This document shows positions 25,801 to 33,172 of a stretch of DNA of 53,797 bases, one piece after another. This stretch comes from Clostridia bacterium (GTDB lineage Bacteria; Bacillota; Clostridia; Christensenellales; Aristaeellaceae): contig JAFWSH010000011.1 in assembly GCA_017519405.1 (NCBI GenBank), positions 1-53,797 on the forward strand, given 5' to 3'. The first letter of the stretch is position 1, and every line of letters begins with the position of its first letter. The position numbers and the translations under genes were made by a program. The notes beneath the pieces were generated by a model that saw only the letters and a program-made list of their open reading frames with translations, did no database searches and had not been told where the DNA came from.

Positions 25801-28126
25801 GCATCGGATTGGCTCTGTTGGTGTCCGCCTCCACCAGGGCGGAGGGGAAGTACATGGAGTTGGACACGTCCAGGCAGAAGGCCATGTCCAGGTTGCCGGC
25901 GAAGGTCTCGAAGTTGGCCCGGGAGGTGATGTCCACCCGGTAGATCCGGTTCTGGTAGTCATAGACCTCGGCGGTCTTCTGCGTGGCGCTGCTGTCCAGC
26001 GGGATGTTGCGGTTCTGCAGTCCGTTGAGCCAGCCGGTCATATCCGCGATGGAAGAGGGGACTTTTTCGTGCTCCGGGACCTCGTAGGCCGGATTCTGGC
26101 TGAAGTAGGCTACCAGGTTGCTGCCGTTGTAGGGGATGGTCAGCGTGTTGGCCGGGATGGTGGCGGGATACTGATCCCGGTCCAGGGGCTGGCCGTCCAG
26201 CTCCCAGTGGTCAAACAGCCATTTGTTTCTGCCGCCGGTGTCCGGGTGGTACACCGGGGTGGCCGTGATGGTTCCGGCGTTCTTCTTGTCCGCCGTGGAG
26301 GTCGCGTCGCAATAGTGCGCGACGACGATGCCGCCCTCGACGATCTCCTGCTGCGTGCCGCCGTCGACGGTCACCGTACCGCGGACCTCGTCCTCGGAGC
26401 GGACGAGGTAGTCGTAGGCGGGCAGGCTGGCCATCTCGTAGATGCGGACCGTGACGCCCTCGCCGTCCACGCCGGCAAAGGCGCCGCCGGCAAAGCCCAG
26501 GTGGATATAGCGGGGGTCGGCCTCGGTGCCGACGTTGTGGTAGCCCTCCAGGATGAAGCCGCTGCCGCTCTGGATCACGGCGACGTTGTTGTTCCCCTGC
26601 TGCACGAGGGGCTGGCCGGCGAAGTTCAGGGTGAGGGTCCGTGCCTTGTTGTCGATGGGACGGATCAGGTAGTAGTTCTTGTCCAGGTGGTGCTCCACAT
26701 CCTGCTCCTTGAAGATGTGGCCGAAGCTCCAGGCGTAGGTGCTGTTCAGGTGCTCGAAATCGTGGGCCGGATCCGGGTCCCCGTCAAAGTTCGGGTGATA
26801 GGCGCTGTCCACGGTTCCGTCATTCTTGAGCAGATAATACGTATTGCCCACCTGATAGCAGATCAGATAGCTCTTGTTGGGGTTCAGCGTGCCCTCCTCC
26901 GCATCGGGGATGGCCTGGGCGTCCGTCACCTTCACCGTCATGACGTCGCCGCCCTTCATGGTGATGGTGAGCGTCTCCTCGCTCAGGAAGGGCTTCAGGC
27001 TGATGAGCAGCCACTCCCCGGCGGCCACGGGGGTGTCGTTGATGGCGGCGATCTGCGCTTCGGTGAGCTCTGCGCTGTACTCGCAGTGAAGGCCGTTGGC
27101 GGCCTTCACCTGGCCGACGGTGCCGGCCTCCCCGGCCTGCCCGACCCAGACCAGGCTGGGATCGGAGAAGGCCACGCTGTCGATGCCGGTCAGGAAACGG
27201 TCCATCTCCTGCCCGTCCTCCGAGCGGATGCCCAGGGCCTCCATCAGCTGCCGGAGGGGGATAAAGCCGCCGCCCGGGAGGCTGAATTCAAACACCTGAC
27301 CGTTCAGGTCGTACACAAAATCCACCGTATAGACCAGGGCAAAGCCGGAGAAGGACGTCGTGGAGAAATGCAGCCCGGTGATCTGGCCGTTCTCCGTCTC
27401 CACCTCCACCGGAAGCTCCTCCACCTCCGCCCCGCTGACCACGTGGTACAGCCGGGCGTCCCGGACGACGGTGCGGCCGGTCAGACCGTTCAGCGCAGGC
27501 GCCGCGGGCAATTCGATGCGGGTGTTGACGGACACCTCCGCGCCGGTGTGGACCTCCGCGCCTTCAGGGGACCTCAGGCCGATCTCCAGCCAGACGACAG
27601 ACGTGTCGCTCCCGGCAGGGACGGCCGCCCGCTGCTGCTCCGACGGCTCAAAGGTGCCCACAAACAGCCCGGTTCCGGCGGGGACTTCGCCGGAGGCGGT
27701 GAAACTGCCGCTGTCCCCGGTGACCTCCGTGCCGGCGGGAATGGCCGGCGTCTCGCCGGGGTTGTGAAGGAGAAAGACATGGGTCCCGAAATTGGTGGTG
27801 ACGGTCAGCCGCACGGTGTCAAAGGAGGCGACCGCCGTCAGATACAGGTCGTCGCTCAGCGTCACGGCATCACTATCCGTCACCGCGCTGATCACGATCC
27901 CGTAGATGCCGTGGAGACCCAGCAGATACGGCAGGAGGACAGCGTCCCCCGTGCCGGAAAAGCTGTACTCCCCGGTCACTTCTCCCACAGGCGGATGCCA
28001 CCAGTCGCTGTGGTAGGGCTGCCGTTCGGCGAAATCATCCTCCGCCCCCAGGGAACTGGGCAGCAAAACCATCATGACGGTCAGGAGCACCGCAATGATT
28101 CGTCTCAGCCCTGCGCTCCGCTTCAT
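22898..28126 (-). CDS. Large secreted protein with VWA, SpaA-like and Spy0128-like domains
   Basis: The product has 1742 residues counted from the ATG at 28126, which gives a proper signal peptide (MKRSAGLRRIIAVLLTVMM, cleavage near LGAED) and is preceded by GAGGTGA; the open frame runs to a GTG at 28219 without a ribosome site. Residues 30-730 are beta-rich with no family I can name. A von Willebrand A domain follows, with MIDAS DVSNSM (about 753) and VTDGAP (about 990). A SpaA/Cna_B-like domain starts near 1425 (EAVKTDPDGTPLSGAAFRLY) and a Spy0128/FctA-like domain near 1594 (PVKKTLRG). Such modules carry isopeptide bonds in pilins. There is no LPxTG signal or C-terminal membrane helix: it ends in AALPHITP. 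It is probably an adhesin. Confidence 0.85.
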   Translation of the reverse strand: MKRSAGLRRIIAVLLTVMMVLLPSSLGAEDDFAERQPYHSDWWHPPVGEVTGEYSFSGTGDAVLLPYLLGLHGIYGIVISAVTDSDAVTLSDDLYLTAVASFDTVRLTVTTNFGTHVFLLHNPGETPAIPAGTEVTGDSGSFTASGEVPAGTGLFVGTFEPSEQQRAAVPAGSDTSVVWLEIGLRSPEGAEVHTGAEVSVNTRIELPAAPALNGLTGRTVVRDARLYHVVSGAEVEELPVEVETENGQITGLHFSTTSFSGFALVYTVDFVYDLNGQVFEFSLPGGGFIPLRQLMEALGIRSEDGQEMDRFLTGIDSVAFSDPSLVWVGQAGEAGTVGQVKAANGLHCEYSAELTEAQIAAINDTPVAAGEWLLISLKPFLSEETLTITMKGGDVMTVKVTDAQAIPDAEEGTLNPNKSYLICYQVGNTYYLLKNDGTVDSAYHPNFDGDPDPAHDFEHLNSTYAWSFGHIFKEQDVEHHLDKNYYLIRPIDNKARTLTLNFAGQPLVQQGNNNVAVIQSGSGFILEGYHNVGTEADPRYIHLGFAGGAFAGVDGEGVTVRIYEMASLPAYDYLVRSEDEVRGTVTVDGGTQQEIVEGGIVVAHYCDATSTADKKNAGTITATPVYHPDTGGRNKWLFDHWELDGQPLDRDQYPATIPANTLTIPYNGSNLVAYFSQNPAYEVPEHEKVPSSIADMTGWLNGLQNRNIPLDSSATQKTAEVYDYQNRIYRVDITSRANFETFAGNLDMAFCLDVSNSMYFPSALVEADTNRANPMPIYQINNSGWGWDNRGWLDRSRGWNNPYYLIADASGTATVFKIYYQDGNWKAQDASRTTESDKSFVIGTNFETNWTKGANTGNHPFGFNDTDNTVYTIYNAGDNNRNRFVYLNQALSGSSSDLNVISGLLAVAGDASPGVRIAYNTFNKELGNQRQDFIPASSGLTVNLHYASGGGTRPDQAFADAQNFSWTADYTLDGSGNLVSTDRYVILVTDGAPQGVRTGEPKGTTNADIEGWVRTAARNLKNNSHVKIITVGLSMENVTSGKRLLYDLADTDSKGNKMFYMAESGSDLHNIFRQITKVLMEDAVVMGDVSDTVGEGFYLVDKATGRPLAPRDMIDIDGNRTTDPSRAAGVVQDDGRTVLWSNQAIDAVAGWHGTVYVKAQEELLGGNGMNTNNDEATIVAKNYRVGGEDIPFDTTLVRDTLNLTAELPTPRVNVNELTFFSSETEWTVCLGEEVDPKQQLRALYDGLVVEQVVNEDASLHFTSSPNSIDERWGAATGTAATFSLPDLIERLIRQDPDKTARYFTGSELNWDAFLEDMMGDGITLPYHEFGLTDNSRIKLTLEKTVVEGEESDLVNESPHATTVTGNEVEKYVLRVAYEPDYTVTPIGQGGQSTEDFHTGTFGTMYQGHATGREASTNEHVINVYTVPLEAVKTDPDGTPLSGAAFRLYQEDDGGTAVEGLDSTRKYVEVATATSGADGLARLKDSSDSTKDFEMVLEETYYLIETTPPRYYAADTTVRTVTMQAENGRYTDLEGNALSGKTYPFNWNQGVKLLVTDESEGTTETIPDSGYVTHAQASITFRYNVVNTPLEAELPIPVKKTLRGRDMKANEFAFVLQPIDISGERGSALQVINNPAGKENKEVTFNFSLDYDTEGALSAPYRDTDGNAVFFYVVYEEKGSATDIIYSDLQYIVRVTLTQEGNALIATPQYFLYGGSGALPPEATAGLQAPETTAIAALPHITP

Positions 28127-28256
28127 GAGATCGGTCACCTCGCTCGTTGCTTCTGAGTCGGGCCTTCCGGGCTCCGTCTGTTTCGATCCGGGCCCGGAAA
28201 GCGTATTGCGCCGTATCACGCCCGCCGGCCGGATGCCGCCGGGCAGGGGAGGGGCA

Positions 28257-29930
28257 TTATGCCGCCGGTGTCCTGTACACCGTCACGCGCCAGCTGTAAT
28301 CCTTGTTCTCCTCCGAGTAGGTATACACCAGCGTGGGGCTGTGTTCCCCCTCCACGGTGAAGATCGTCCGGCCGCCGTCGGGGGAGTACTCCCAGACAAT
28401 CACCGCGTCCGGGTCCTCCACGGAGAACGCGGCGGTGAGGGTCACGGTGGTGCCATAGCACAGCTCGCCCTCAAAGGAGGCGGACATCACAACATCGAAG
28501 GGGTCGTCCGCGGGGGCTGCGGTGTCCTCGGGAGCGGGGGCTTCCTCCACAGGCTCCTCGGTGGGCTCGGCCGGAGTTTCCGCCACGGGCTCCTCGGTGG
28601 GCTCGGCCGGAGCTTCCTCGACAGGTTCCTCGGTGGGCTCGGCCGGAGCTTCCTCCACGGGTTCCTCAGTGGGCTCGGCCGGAGTTTCCGCCACGGGCTC
28701 CTCGATGGGCTCGGCCGGAGTTTCCGCCACGGGCTCCTCCGTGGGCTCGGCGGGAGTTTCCGCCACGGGCTCCTCGATGGGCTCGGCCGGAGTTTCCTCC
28801 ACAGGCTCCTCGGTGGACTCGGCGGGAGCTTCCTCCACAGGCTCCTCAGTGGGCTCGGCCGGAGTTTCCTCCACGGGCTCCTCGGTGGATTCGGCCGGAG
28901 CTTCCGCCACGGGCTCCTCAGTGGGCTCGGCCGGAGCTTCCTCTACAGGCTCCTCGGTGGATTCGGCCGGGGCTTCCTCCACGGGCTCCTCCGTGGGCTC
29001 GGCCGGAGCTTCCTCCACGGGCTCCTCGGTGGGCTCGGCCGGGGCTTCCTGCACGGGCTCCTCCGTGGGCTCGGCCGGGGCTTCCTCCACGGGCTCCTCC
29101 GTGGGCTCGGCCGCAGGCAGCCTGACCACAATCACCACGTCGTAGATGGTCAGGTCAGTGATGCTGAAACTGACCACATTCCCGCTGACGACGGCGTTGA
29201 TCTGCTTTGCCCGGTCCGCCGGTTTCTCCGCCTCAGCCCGGTAGGCGTAGACGGAGACGGTGATCCCGGCCCCGGGGTATTGGCTCTCCATCTCGGCAAT
29301 CCGCGGATCCTTGACCCGGATCTGGGCGGCTCCGGCGATTTCGGCGCCCGAAAAACGGATCATCCTGTGAAGGACGATGTCGCCTTCCTGCGCTTTGCAG
29401 ACAGCCTGCACCGCCTGCAGGAAGGCTTCCGCGTTGGCCTCGGCAATCATCAGACAGATGCCCGGCGCCACCACGCCGGCCGGGGCTGTCACGGTGATGA
29501 GGGTGCTTCCCATCTGCTCACGCTGCTCGAAGGGGGCGGCGGGCACCTCCGCAGGGACGGGCTCCTCCGCAGGCTCCTCCACGGGCGCTTCCGCAGGCTC
29601 CTCCACGGGCGCTTCCGCAGGGGCAGGCTCCTCCGCGGGCTCCTCCGCAGGCTCCTCCACGGGCGTTTCCGCAAGGGCAGGCTCCTCCGCGGGCTCCTCA
29701 GCAGGCTCCTCCGCCGGCGCTTCCACGGACACAGGCACTTCCGCCGGTGCTTCCGCAAGGGCAGGCTCCTCCGCGGGCGCTTCCACGGGCACAGACGCTT
29801 CCGCAGGCGCTTCCACGGGGGCAGGCTGCTCTGTCCCGCCCTCCTCCGCAAAGACAGCGATGTGCGCCGCGAAAAACAGCATCACAAATGCCAGCATCAA
29901 GGCGCTCGTTTTTTTCAGATATGCTCTCAT
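28257..29930 (-). CDS. Secreted protein with sixteen 12-residue Glu/Pro repeats
   Basis: The 557-residue product has a signal peptide (about 1-28, MRAYLKKTSALMLAFVMLFF with an AVFAEE cleavage region). An Ala/Pro/Glu low-complexity stretch (30-130) precedes a globular segment (about 135-270). Then come sixteen tandem 12-mers of consensus EPTEEPVEEAPA (about 275-466), and a C-terminal beta domain (about 485-557: GTTVTLTAAFSVEDPDA, IVWEYSPDGG) resembling a bacterial Ig-like fold. No cell-wall signal or membrane anchor is seen. The rod-like acidic repeats suggest a spacer in a surface protein. It starts behind a GGGGGG-rich site and lies 130 bases upstream of the large VWA protein, so the two are probably one transcript. 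Confidence 0.82.
   Translation of the reverse strand: MRAYLKKTSALMLAFVMLFFAAHIAVFAEEGGTEQPAPVEAPAEASVPVEAPAEEPALAEAPAEVPVSVEAPAEEPAEEPAEEPALAETPVEEPAEEPAEEPAPAEAPVEEPAEAPVEEPAEEPVPAEVPAAPFEQREQMGSTLITVTAPAGVVAPGICLMIAEANAEAFLQAVQAVCKAQEGDIVLHRMIRFSGAEIAGAAQIRVKDPRIAEMESQYPGAGITVSVYAYRAEAEKPADRAKQINAVVSGNVVSFSITDLTIYDVVIVVRLPAAEPTEEPVEEAPAEPTEEPVQEAPAEPTEEPVEEAPAEPTEEPVEEAPAESTEEPVEEAPAEPTEEPVAEAPAESTEEPVEETPAEPTEEPVEEAPAESTEEPVEETPAEPIEEPVAETPAEPTEEPVAETPAEPIEEPVAETPAEPTEEPVEEAPAEPTEEPVEEAPAEPTEEPVAETPAEPTEEPVEEAPAPEDTAAPADDPFDVVMSASFEGELCYGTTVTLTAAFSVEDPDAVIVWEYSPDGGRTIFTVEGEHSPTLVYTYSEENKDYSWRVTVYRTPAA
28533..29108 (-). repeat. 36-nt tandem repeat, 16 copies
   Basis: Sixteen uninterrupted 36-base units encode EPTEEPVEEAPA with changes at residue 2 (P/S), 3 (T/I), 8 (E/Q/A) and 10 (A/T). 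The variants are patterned: the TPA form clusters in units 9-12, which points to block duplication. Because the unit is a multiple of three, copy number change alters length without breaking the frame. Confidence 0.95.
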
Positions 29931-30056
29931 ATTTCATCCCCCCGATGGTTCCGAAAGGAAAACGATTCCGCAGGTGTTCTAAACGTTCCATGGCCTTCAG
30001 TCCCGGCTCAGCCCTCCCAATGGGCACCGGCCGCTCCGTACATGTTCGCGCAGCTT

Positions 30057-30086
30057 ATTTTCTCATAACTATCGGTACTTTATCAA
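30057..30086 (-). promoter_or_regulatory. Possible promoter for the two secreted protein genes
   Basis: On the minus strand TTGATA (30086-30081) and GAAAAT (30062-30057) are 18 bases apart. The -10 match is only fair. It would leave a leader of about 120 bases before the ATG at 29930, and it lies about 40 bases from the divergent promoter of the HTH-receiver gene. Confidence 0.35.
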
Positions 30087-30127
30087 GAGGGTGTTCCAGA
30101 TTGGCACGTATTTTTTCGCTGCCGCTC

Positions 30128-30156
30128 TTGAAAACTTGCCCGGGCTCCGATATGAT
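30128..30156 (+). promoter_or_regulatory. Promoter for the HTH-receiver and kinase genes
   Basis: TTGAAA (30128-30133) and TATGAT (30151-30156) are separated by 17 bases. The predicted transcription start near 30163 excludes the in-frame GTG at 30159 and supports the GTG at 30198. Confidence 0.8.
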
Positions 30157-30197
30157 ATGTGGCAGTGTACAAAAACCGGCGGAAGGAGGGGATACCC

Positions 30198-30824
30198 GTG
30201 CCGGAGAGCTTCGCGGAGAAGCTTCGGCGGCTTCGGGCCGAAAAAGGCATCACCCAGCAGCAGCTGGCCTCCATGATGTATATCGACCGCTCCAGCATCG
30301 CCCGGTGGGAAAACGGACTTCGGGTGCCGGATCTGGTGCTGCTGCAGCGGCTGGCCCACTGCCTGGGCGTCGAGGTTTCGCTCCTGGTCCCGGGCGAGGA
30401 CCTGTCCCGGGATACGCTGACGGTCATCATTGTGGATGACGAGCCGCCCATCCTGGCCGGTGGCCTGGAGACGCTGTGCCGGGCGATGCCGGGCGCGGAG
30501 ATCACCGGCTTCACCAAACCCAGGGAGGCGCTGGAGTTTGCGCTGAACAACCGCATCGACCTGGCTTTCCTGGACATTGAGATGGGAAAGACCAGCGGTT
30601 TTGAGCTGTGCGAAAAGCTGCTGGCCATAAACCCGGCCACCAGCGTTGTCTATCTGACCGCCTTCCCGAACTATGCGCTGAAGGCATGGGAGACCGGCGC
30701 CAAGGGCTTCATGGTCAAGCCGCTGGACGTGCAGGATGTGATCCGGCAGCTGGAACGGCTGAAGATCAGCCTGCCCGCGCAAAACAGCCAGGGAAAAGCC
30801 GAACGGCCGGAGGCGGGACGATGA
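30198..30824 (+). CDS. Response regulator with N-terminal XRE helix-turn-helix and C-terminal receiver domain
   Basis: The 208-residue protein starts at GTG 30198, 8 bases after AAGGAGG. Residues 4-60 are an XRE/Cro-type helix-turn-helix (KLRRLRAEKGITQQQLAS, DRSSIARWENG). Residues 73-195 are a CheY-like receiver with the acidic pair Asp80-Asp81, phosphoacceptor Asp126 in LDIEM, Thr154 and Lys174. Most response regulators have the receiver first and use winged-helix, LuxR or LytTR output domains, so this reversed order with an XRE output is unusual. The stop overlaps the kinase start by 4 bases, so the two form a two-component pair. The divergent secreted protein genes are possible targets. 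Confidence 0.9.
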   Translation: MPESFAEKLRRLRAEKGITQQQLASMMYIDRSSIARWENGLRVPDLVLLQRLAHCLGVEVSLLVPGEDLSRDTLTVIIVDDEPPILAGGLETLCRAMPGAEITGFTKPREALEFALNNRIDLAFLDIEMGKTSGFELCEKLLAINPATSVVYLTAFPNYALKAWETGAKGFMVKPLDVQDVIRQLERLKISLPAQNSQGKAERPEAGR

Positions 30825-32083
30825 TGGACTGGATGTCGCTGGCGAACCTGTGCATGGGGGCGGCCGGTCTGGCGCTCACCTCCCTGGGCCTGATCCTGGC
30901 CATCGTCTGCCGCCCGGTTGCGCACTGGACCCGCAGCTATTTCATCGCCACCTTTGCGCTGATGATTGTCTGCACAGCCGCCATCACGGCCGACTATGCT
31001 GCCCTCCTCTTTCATTGCGGCGGCCTGATCAAGCCGATGATCTTTGTGGAATCCCTGTCCGCCTCGCTGCTGATGCCCCTGCTGACGATCTACCTGCTGG
31101 GGCTGTGCAGGGAAAAATGGCGGGAGAGCCCGCTGTTCTTCGCCGTGGCCGGGCTTTGGACGGTGTTCTTCGGGCTGCTGGTGTATACGCAGTTCAGCAC
31201 CGCCATCTACTCCTTGGACGCGGAGGGCGTGTACAGCCGCGGCCCGCTGTATCCCCTGCTGCTGGTCTCCCCGGCGCTCATCATGCTGCTGAATCTCCTG
31301 GGGCTTCTCCGCAGAAGGGAAAAGCTGACTGCCCGGCAGCGCAGGGCCCTGTTTGTCTACATCCTCGCGCCGCTGGCGGCCATCGTGCTGCAGATGCTTT
31401 TTTACGGCCTGCTGCTGGTGGCCTTCGGCGCCATTATCGGCGCGTATGTGATGTTTGTATCCATCCTGTCGGAGCAGACGGCCATTGCGGTTCGCAGGAC
31501 CCGGGAGAGCGCTGAGAAGGAGTTCGGCCTGAAAGTGCTGCAGATGCGGCCGCACTTCATCTACAACGCCATGACCAGCATCTACTACCTGGTGGACACC
31601 GACCCGGAGGCGGCGAAATCCGCGATCCGGGATTTCTCCAGGTATCTGCACCAGAACTTCAGCGCCGTGGTCCGCACGGAAAACGTTCCGTTTGAGGAGG
31701 AACTGGCCCACACGCAGGCGTATCTGGCCATCGAGAAGACGCGCTTTGGGGACCGGCTGGACGTGGCCTGCGACCTGGCGGACACGGTCTTCTCCCTGCC
31801 GCCGCTGACGCTGGAGCCCATTGTGGAGAATGCCGTCAAGCACGGCATGGACCCGGACCTTGAGACGATGCACATTCTGATCCGCACCCGGGCGGTGGAG
31901 AACGGTCATGAGGTCACGGTGATCAACGACGGCGCCGCGCTGGAGCTGGCGGAGTCCGACGGCGAGGGCGTGGGCCTGAAGAACGTCAGCGACCGCCTGG
32001 CCCGGATGTGCGGCGGAAGCCTCAGCATCACCCCCCGGGACGGGGGCGGCGCGGTGGTGACCATGTGGATCCCCAAGGGATGA
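30821..32083 (+). CDS. LytS/YpdA-like membrane sensor histidine kinase
   Basis: The 420-residue protein has about seven N-terminal membrane helices (1-225) with no large extracellular loop. A His_kinase domain follows with RPHFIYN (phospho-acceptor His245) and a HATPase_c domain with EPIVENAVKHG (N box) and GVGLKNVSDRL (G box). That is the LytS/YehU class, which normally pairs with LytTR-type regulators; here the partner is the HTH-receiver protein immediately upstream, overlapping at ATGA. The 7TM sensor suggests a small membrane-soluble or membrane-embedded signal. An intrinsic terminator follows. Confidence 0.9.
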   Translation: MMDWMSLANLCMGAAGLALTSLGLILAIVCRPVAHWTRSYFIATFALMIVCTAAITADYAALLFHCGGLIKPMIFVESLSASLLMPLLTIYLLGLCREKWRESPLFFAVAGLWTVFFGLLVYTQFSTAIYSLDAEGVYSRGPLYPLLLVSPALIMLLNLLGLLRRREKLTARQRRALFVYILAPLAAIVLQMLFYGLLLVAFGAIIGAYVMFVSILSEQTAIAVRRTRESAEKEFGLKVLQMRPHFIYNAMTSIYYLVDTDPEAAKSAIRDFSRYLHQNFSAVVRTENVPFEEELAHTQAYLAIEKTRFGDRLDVACDLADTVFSLPPLTLEPIVENAVKHGMDPDLETMHILIRTRAVENGHEVTVINDGAALELAESDGEGVGLKNVSDRLARMCGGSLSITPRDGGGAVVTMWIPKG

Positions 32084-32117
32084 GGCTGCCGATCCCGATG
32101 GACGAAGAACCCCCTGC

Positions 32118-32142
32118 AGCCTGGCACAGCGCCGGGCTTTTT
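32118..32142 (+). terminator. Intrinsic terminator after the kinase gene
   Basis: AGCCTGGC (32118-32125) pairs with GCCGGGCT (32131-32138), with one wobble pair, followed by TTTT. Confidence 0.7.
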
Positions 32143-32200
32143 GTGTGCCGATCCCGTCAATCTTTCCCTGCCCTGCAGGAAGAGGCGACTGCACGTCGAA

Positions 32201-32219
32201 ACTCAAGTATGACTTGAGT
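32201..32219. promoter_or_regulatory. Perfect palindrome, probable operator of the HTH-HD gene
   Basis: ACTCAAGT (32201-32208) and ACTTGAGT (32212-32219) form a perfect 8-base inverted repeat around ATG. It lies about 30 bases upstream of the -35 element and 82 bases before the HTH-HD start codon. Size and symmetry fit an XRE dimer. The HTH-HD protein itself is the natural candidate to bind it (inference). Confidence 0.55.
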
Positions 32220-32248
32220 CGCCCCGCCAAACTTCCATCCTCTCTCCA

Positions 32249-32277
32249 TGGGCAGGGCACGTGAAACATGCTATCAT
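32249..32277 (+). promoter_or_regulatory. Probable promoter of the HTH-HD / transporter operon
   Basis: TGGGCA (32249-32254) and TATCAT (32272-32277) are separated by 17 bases. The weak -35 would suit a regulated promoter. Confidence 0.45.
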
Positions 32278-32300
32278 CAGGCTGTACGGAGGTGGCTGAA

Positions 32301-33158
32301 ATGAGCGTTGGAAGCAACATCGCTGCGCTGCGCCGGCGAAACAGCATGACCCAGGAGCAGCTGGCGGAGAAACTGGCGGTGAGCTTCCAGGCGGTGAGCG
32401 CCTGGGAGCGGGATGAGCATCTGCCGGAATTGAGGAAGCTGGTGGCCCTGGCCCGGATTCTGGACACATCCCTGGATGCGCTGGTGGACGAAACAGAGCA
32501 TCCCTGGGAACTCAGGGACCCGAACTTTGACCCGGAGCACCAGTATACCTGGCTGAAGGCCCAGGCCCAGGGCCTCGGTCTGACGCAGACCCTGGCCGCG
32601 CTGCCGCTGATGCGGGAGAAGCACGCGGGCCAGTTCCGTAAGGGCAAGGTGGCGCACGTGCCATACTGCGTCCACCCCCTGACCCTTGCCTGCCACGCCT
32701 TTGCCATGGGGATTGGCGAGGATGACGTGCTGGCTGCCCTGCTCCTGCACGATGTGGTGGAGGACACCTGGACCCGGCCGGAGGAGCTTCCGGTGAGCGA
32801 GCGCGTGCGGGAGGCCGTGCGGTTGGTGTCCTATAACACCTACTATCCGCCGGAGGCTGGCTGTCTGTCAGCCCGGGAGGAGAAGGAGATCAAGCGGCGG
32901 ATCAAGCCGGACTACTATGCCCACATCCGGGAGAACCCCCTGGCTGCCCTGATCAAGTGCGTCGACCGGTGCAACAACCTCTCATGCATGGCCGATGGCT
33001 TTACACGGGAGAAACAGGCGGCTTACGTGGTGGAGACGGAGCGATACATCCTGCCCCTGCTGGACGTGATCAAGGCTGTGCCGGCATGGAACAGGGCAGC
33101 GTGGCTGCTGCGTTACCAGATCACGTCGCTGCTGGAGACATTCAAGAGAGTGCTGTGA
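32301..33158 (+). CDS. HTH_XRE protein fused to a SpoT-like HD (alarmone hydrolase-type) domain
   Basis: The product has 285 residues. Residues 5-60 are an XRE helix-turn-helix (IAALRRRNSMTQEQLAEKL, FQAVSAWERD). Residues 105-255 match the hydrolase domain of RelA/SpoT and small alarmone hydrolases: His125 in VHPLTLA, the pair His150-Asp151 in LLLHDVVEDT with Glu154-Asp155, and Asp222 in IKCVDRCNN. The metal-binding HxxHD-type set is complete, so (p)ppGpp or nucleotide hydrolysis is possible; no synthetase, TGS or ACT domain is present. GGAGGTGG precedes the ATG at 32301. It is 14 bases from the amino-acid transporter gene, so they form an operon. A ligand-binding rather than catalytic HD is the alternative. 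Confidence 0.85.
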   Translation: MSVGSNIAALRRRNSMTQEQLAEKLAVSFQAVSAWERDEHLPELRKLVALARILDTSLDALVDETEHPWELRDPNFDPEHQYTWLKAQAQGLGLTQTLAALPLMREKHAGQFRKGKVAHVPYCVHPLTLACHAFAMGIGEDDVLAALLLHDVVEDTWTRPEELPVSERVREAVRLVSYNTYYPPEAGCLSAREEKEIKRRIKPDYYAHIRENPLAALIKCVDRCNNLSCMADGFTREKQAAYVVETERYILPLLDVIKAVPAWNRAAWLLRYQITSLLETFKRVL

Positions 33159-33172
33159 GGAAGGGAATCGCT

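Noticed and set aside
24920-28156. Plus-strand open frame of 1078 codons opposite the VWA surface protein
   Set aside because: The minus strand has a signal peptide, MIDAS and pilin-like domains; the plus-strand translation is Val/Gly/Ala-rich antisense noise.
28533-29108. Tandem repeats as a possible CRISPR array
   Set aside because: The 36-base units are contiguous with no spacers and encode an in-frame peptide repeat; no cas genes are near. The same applies to the 15-base array at 53547.
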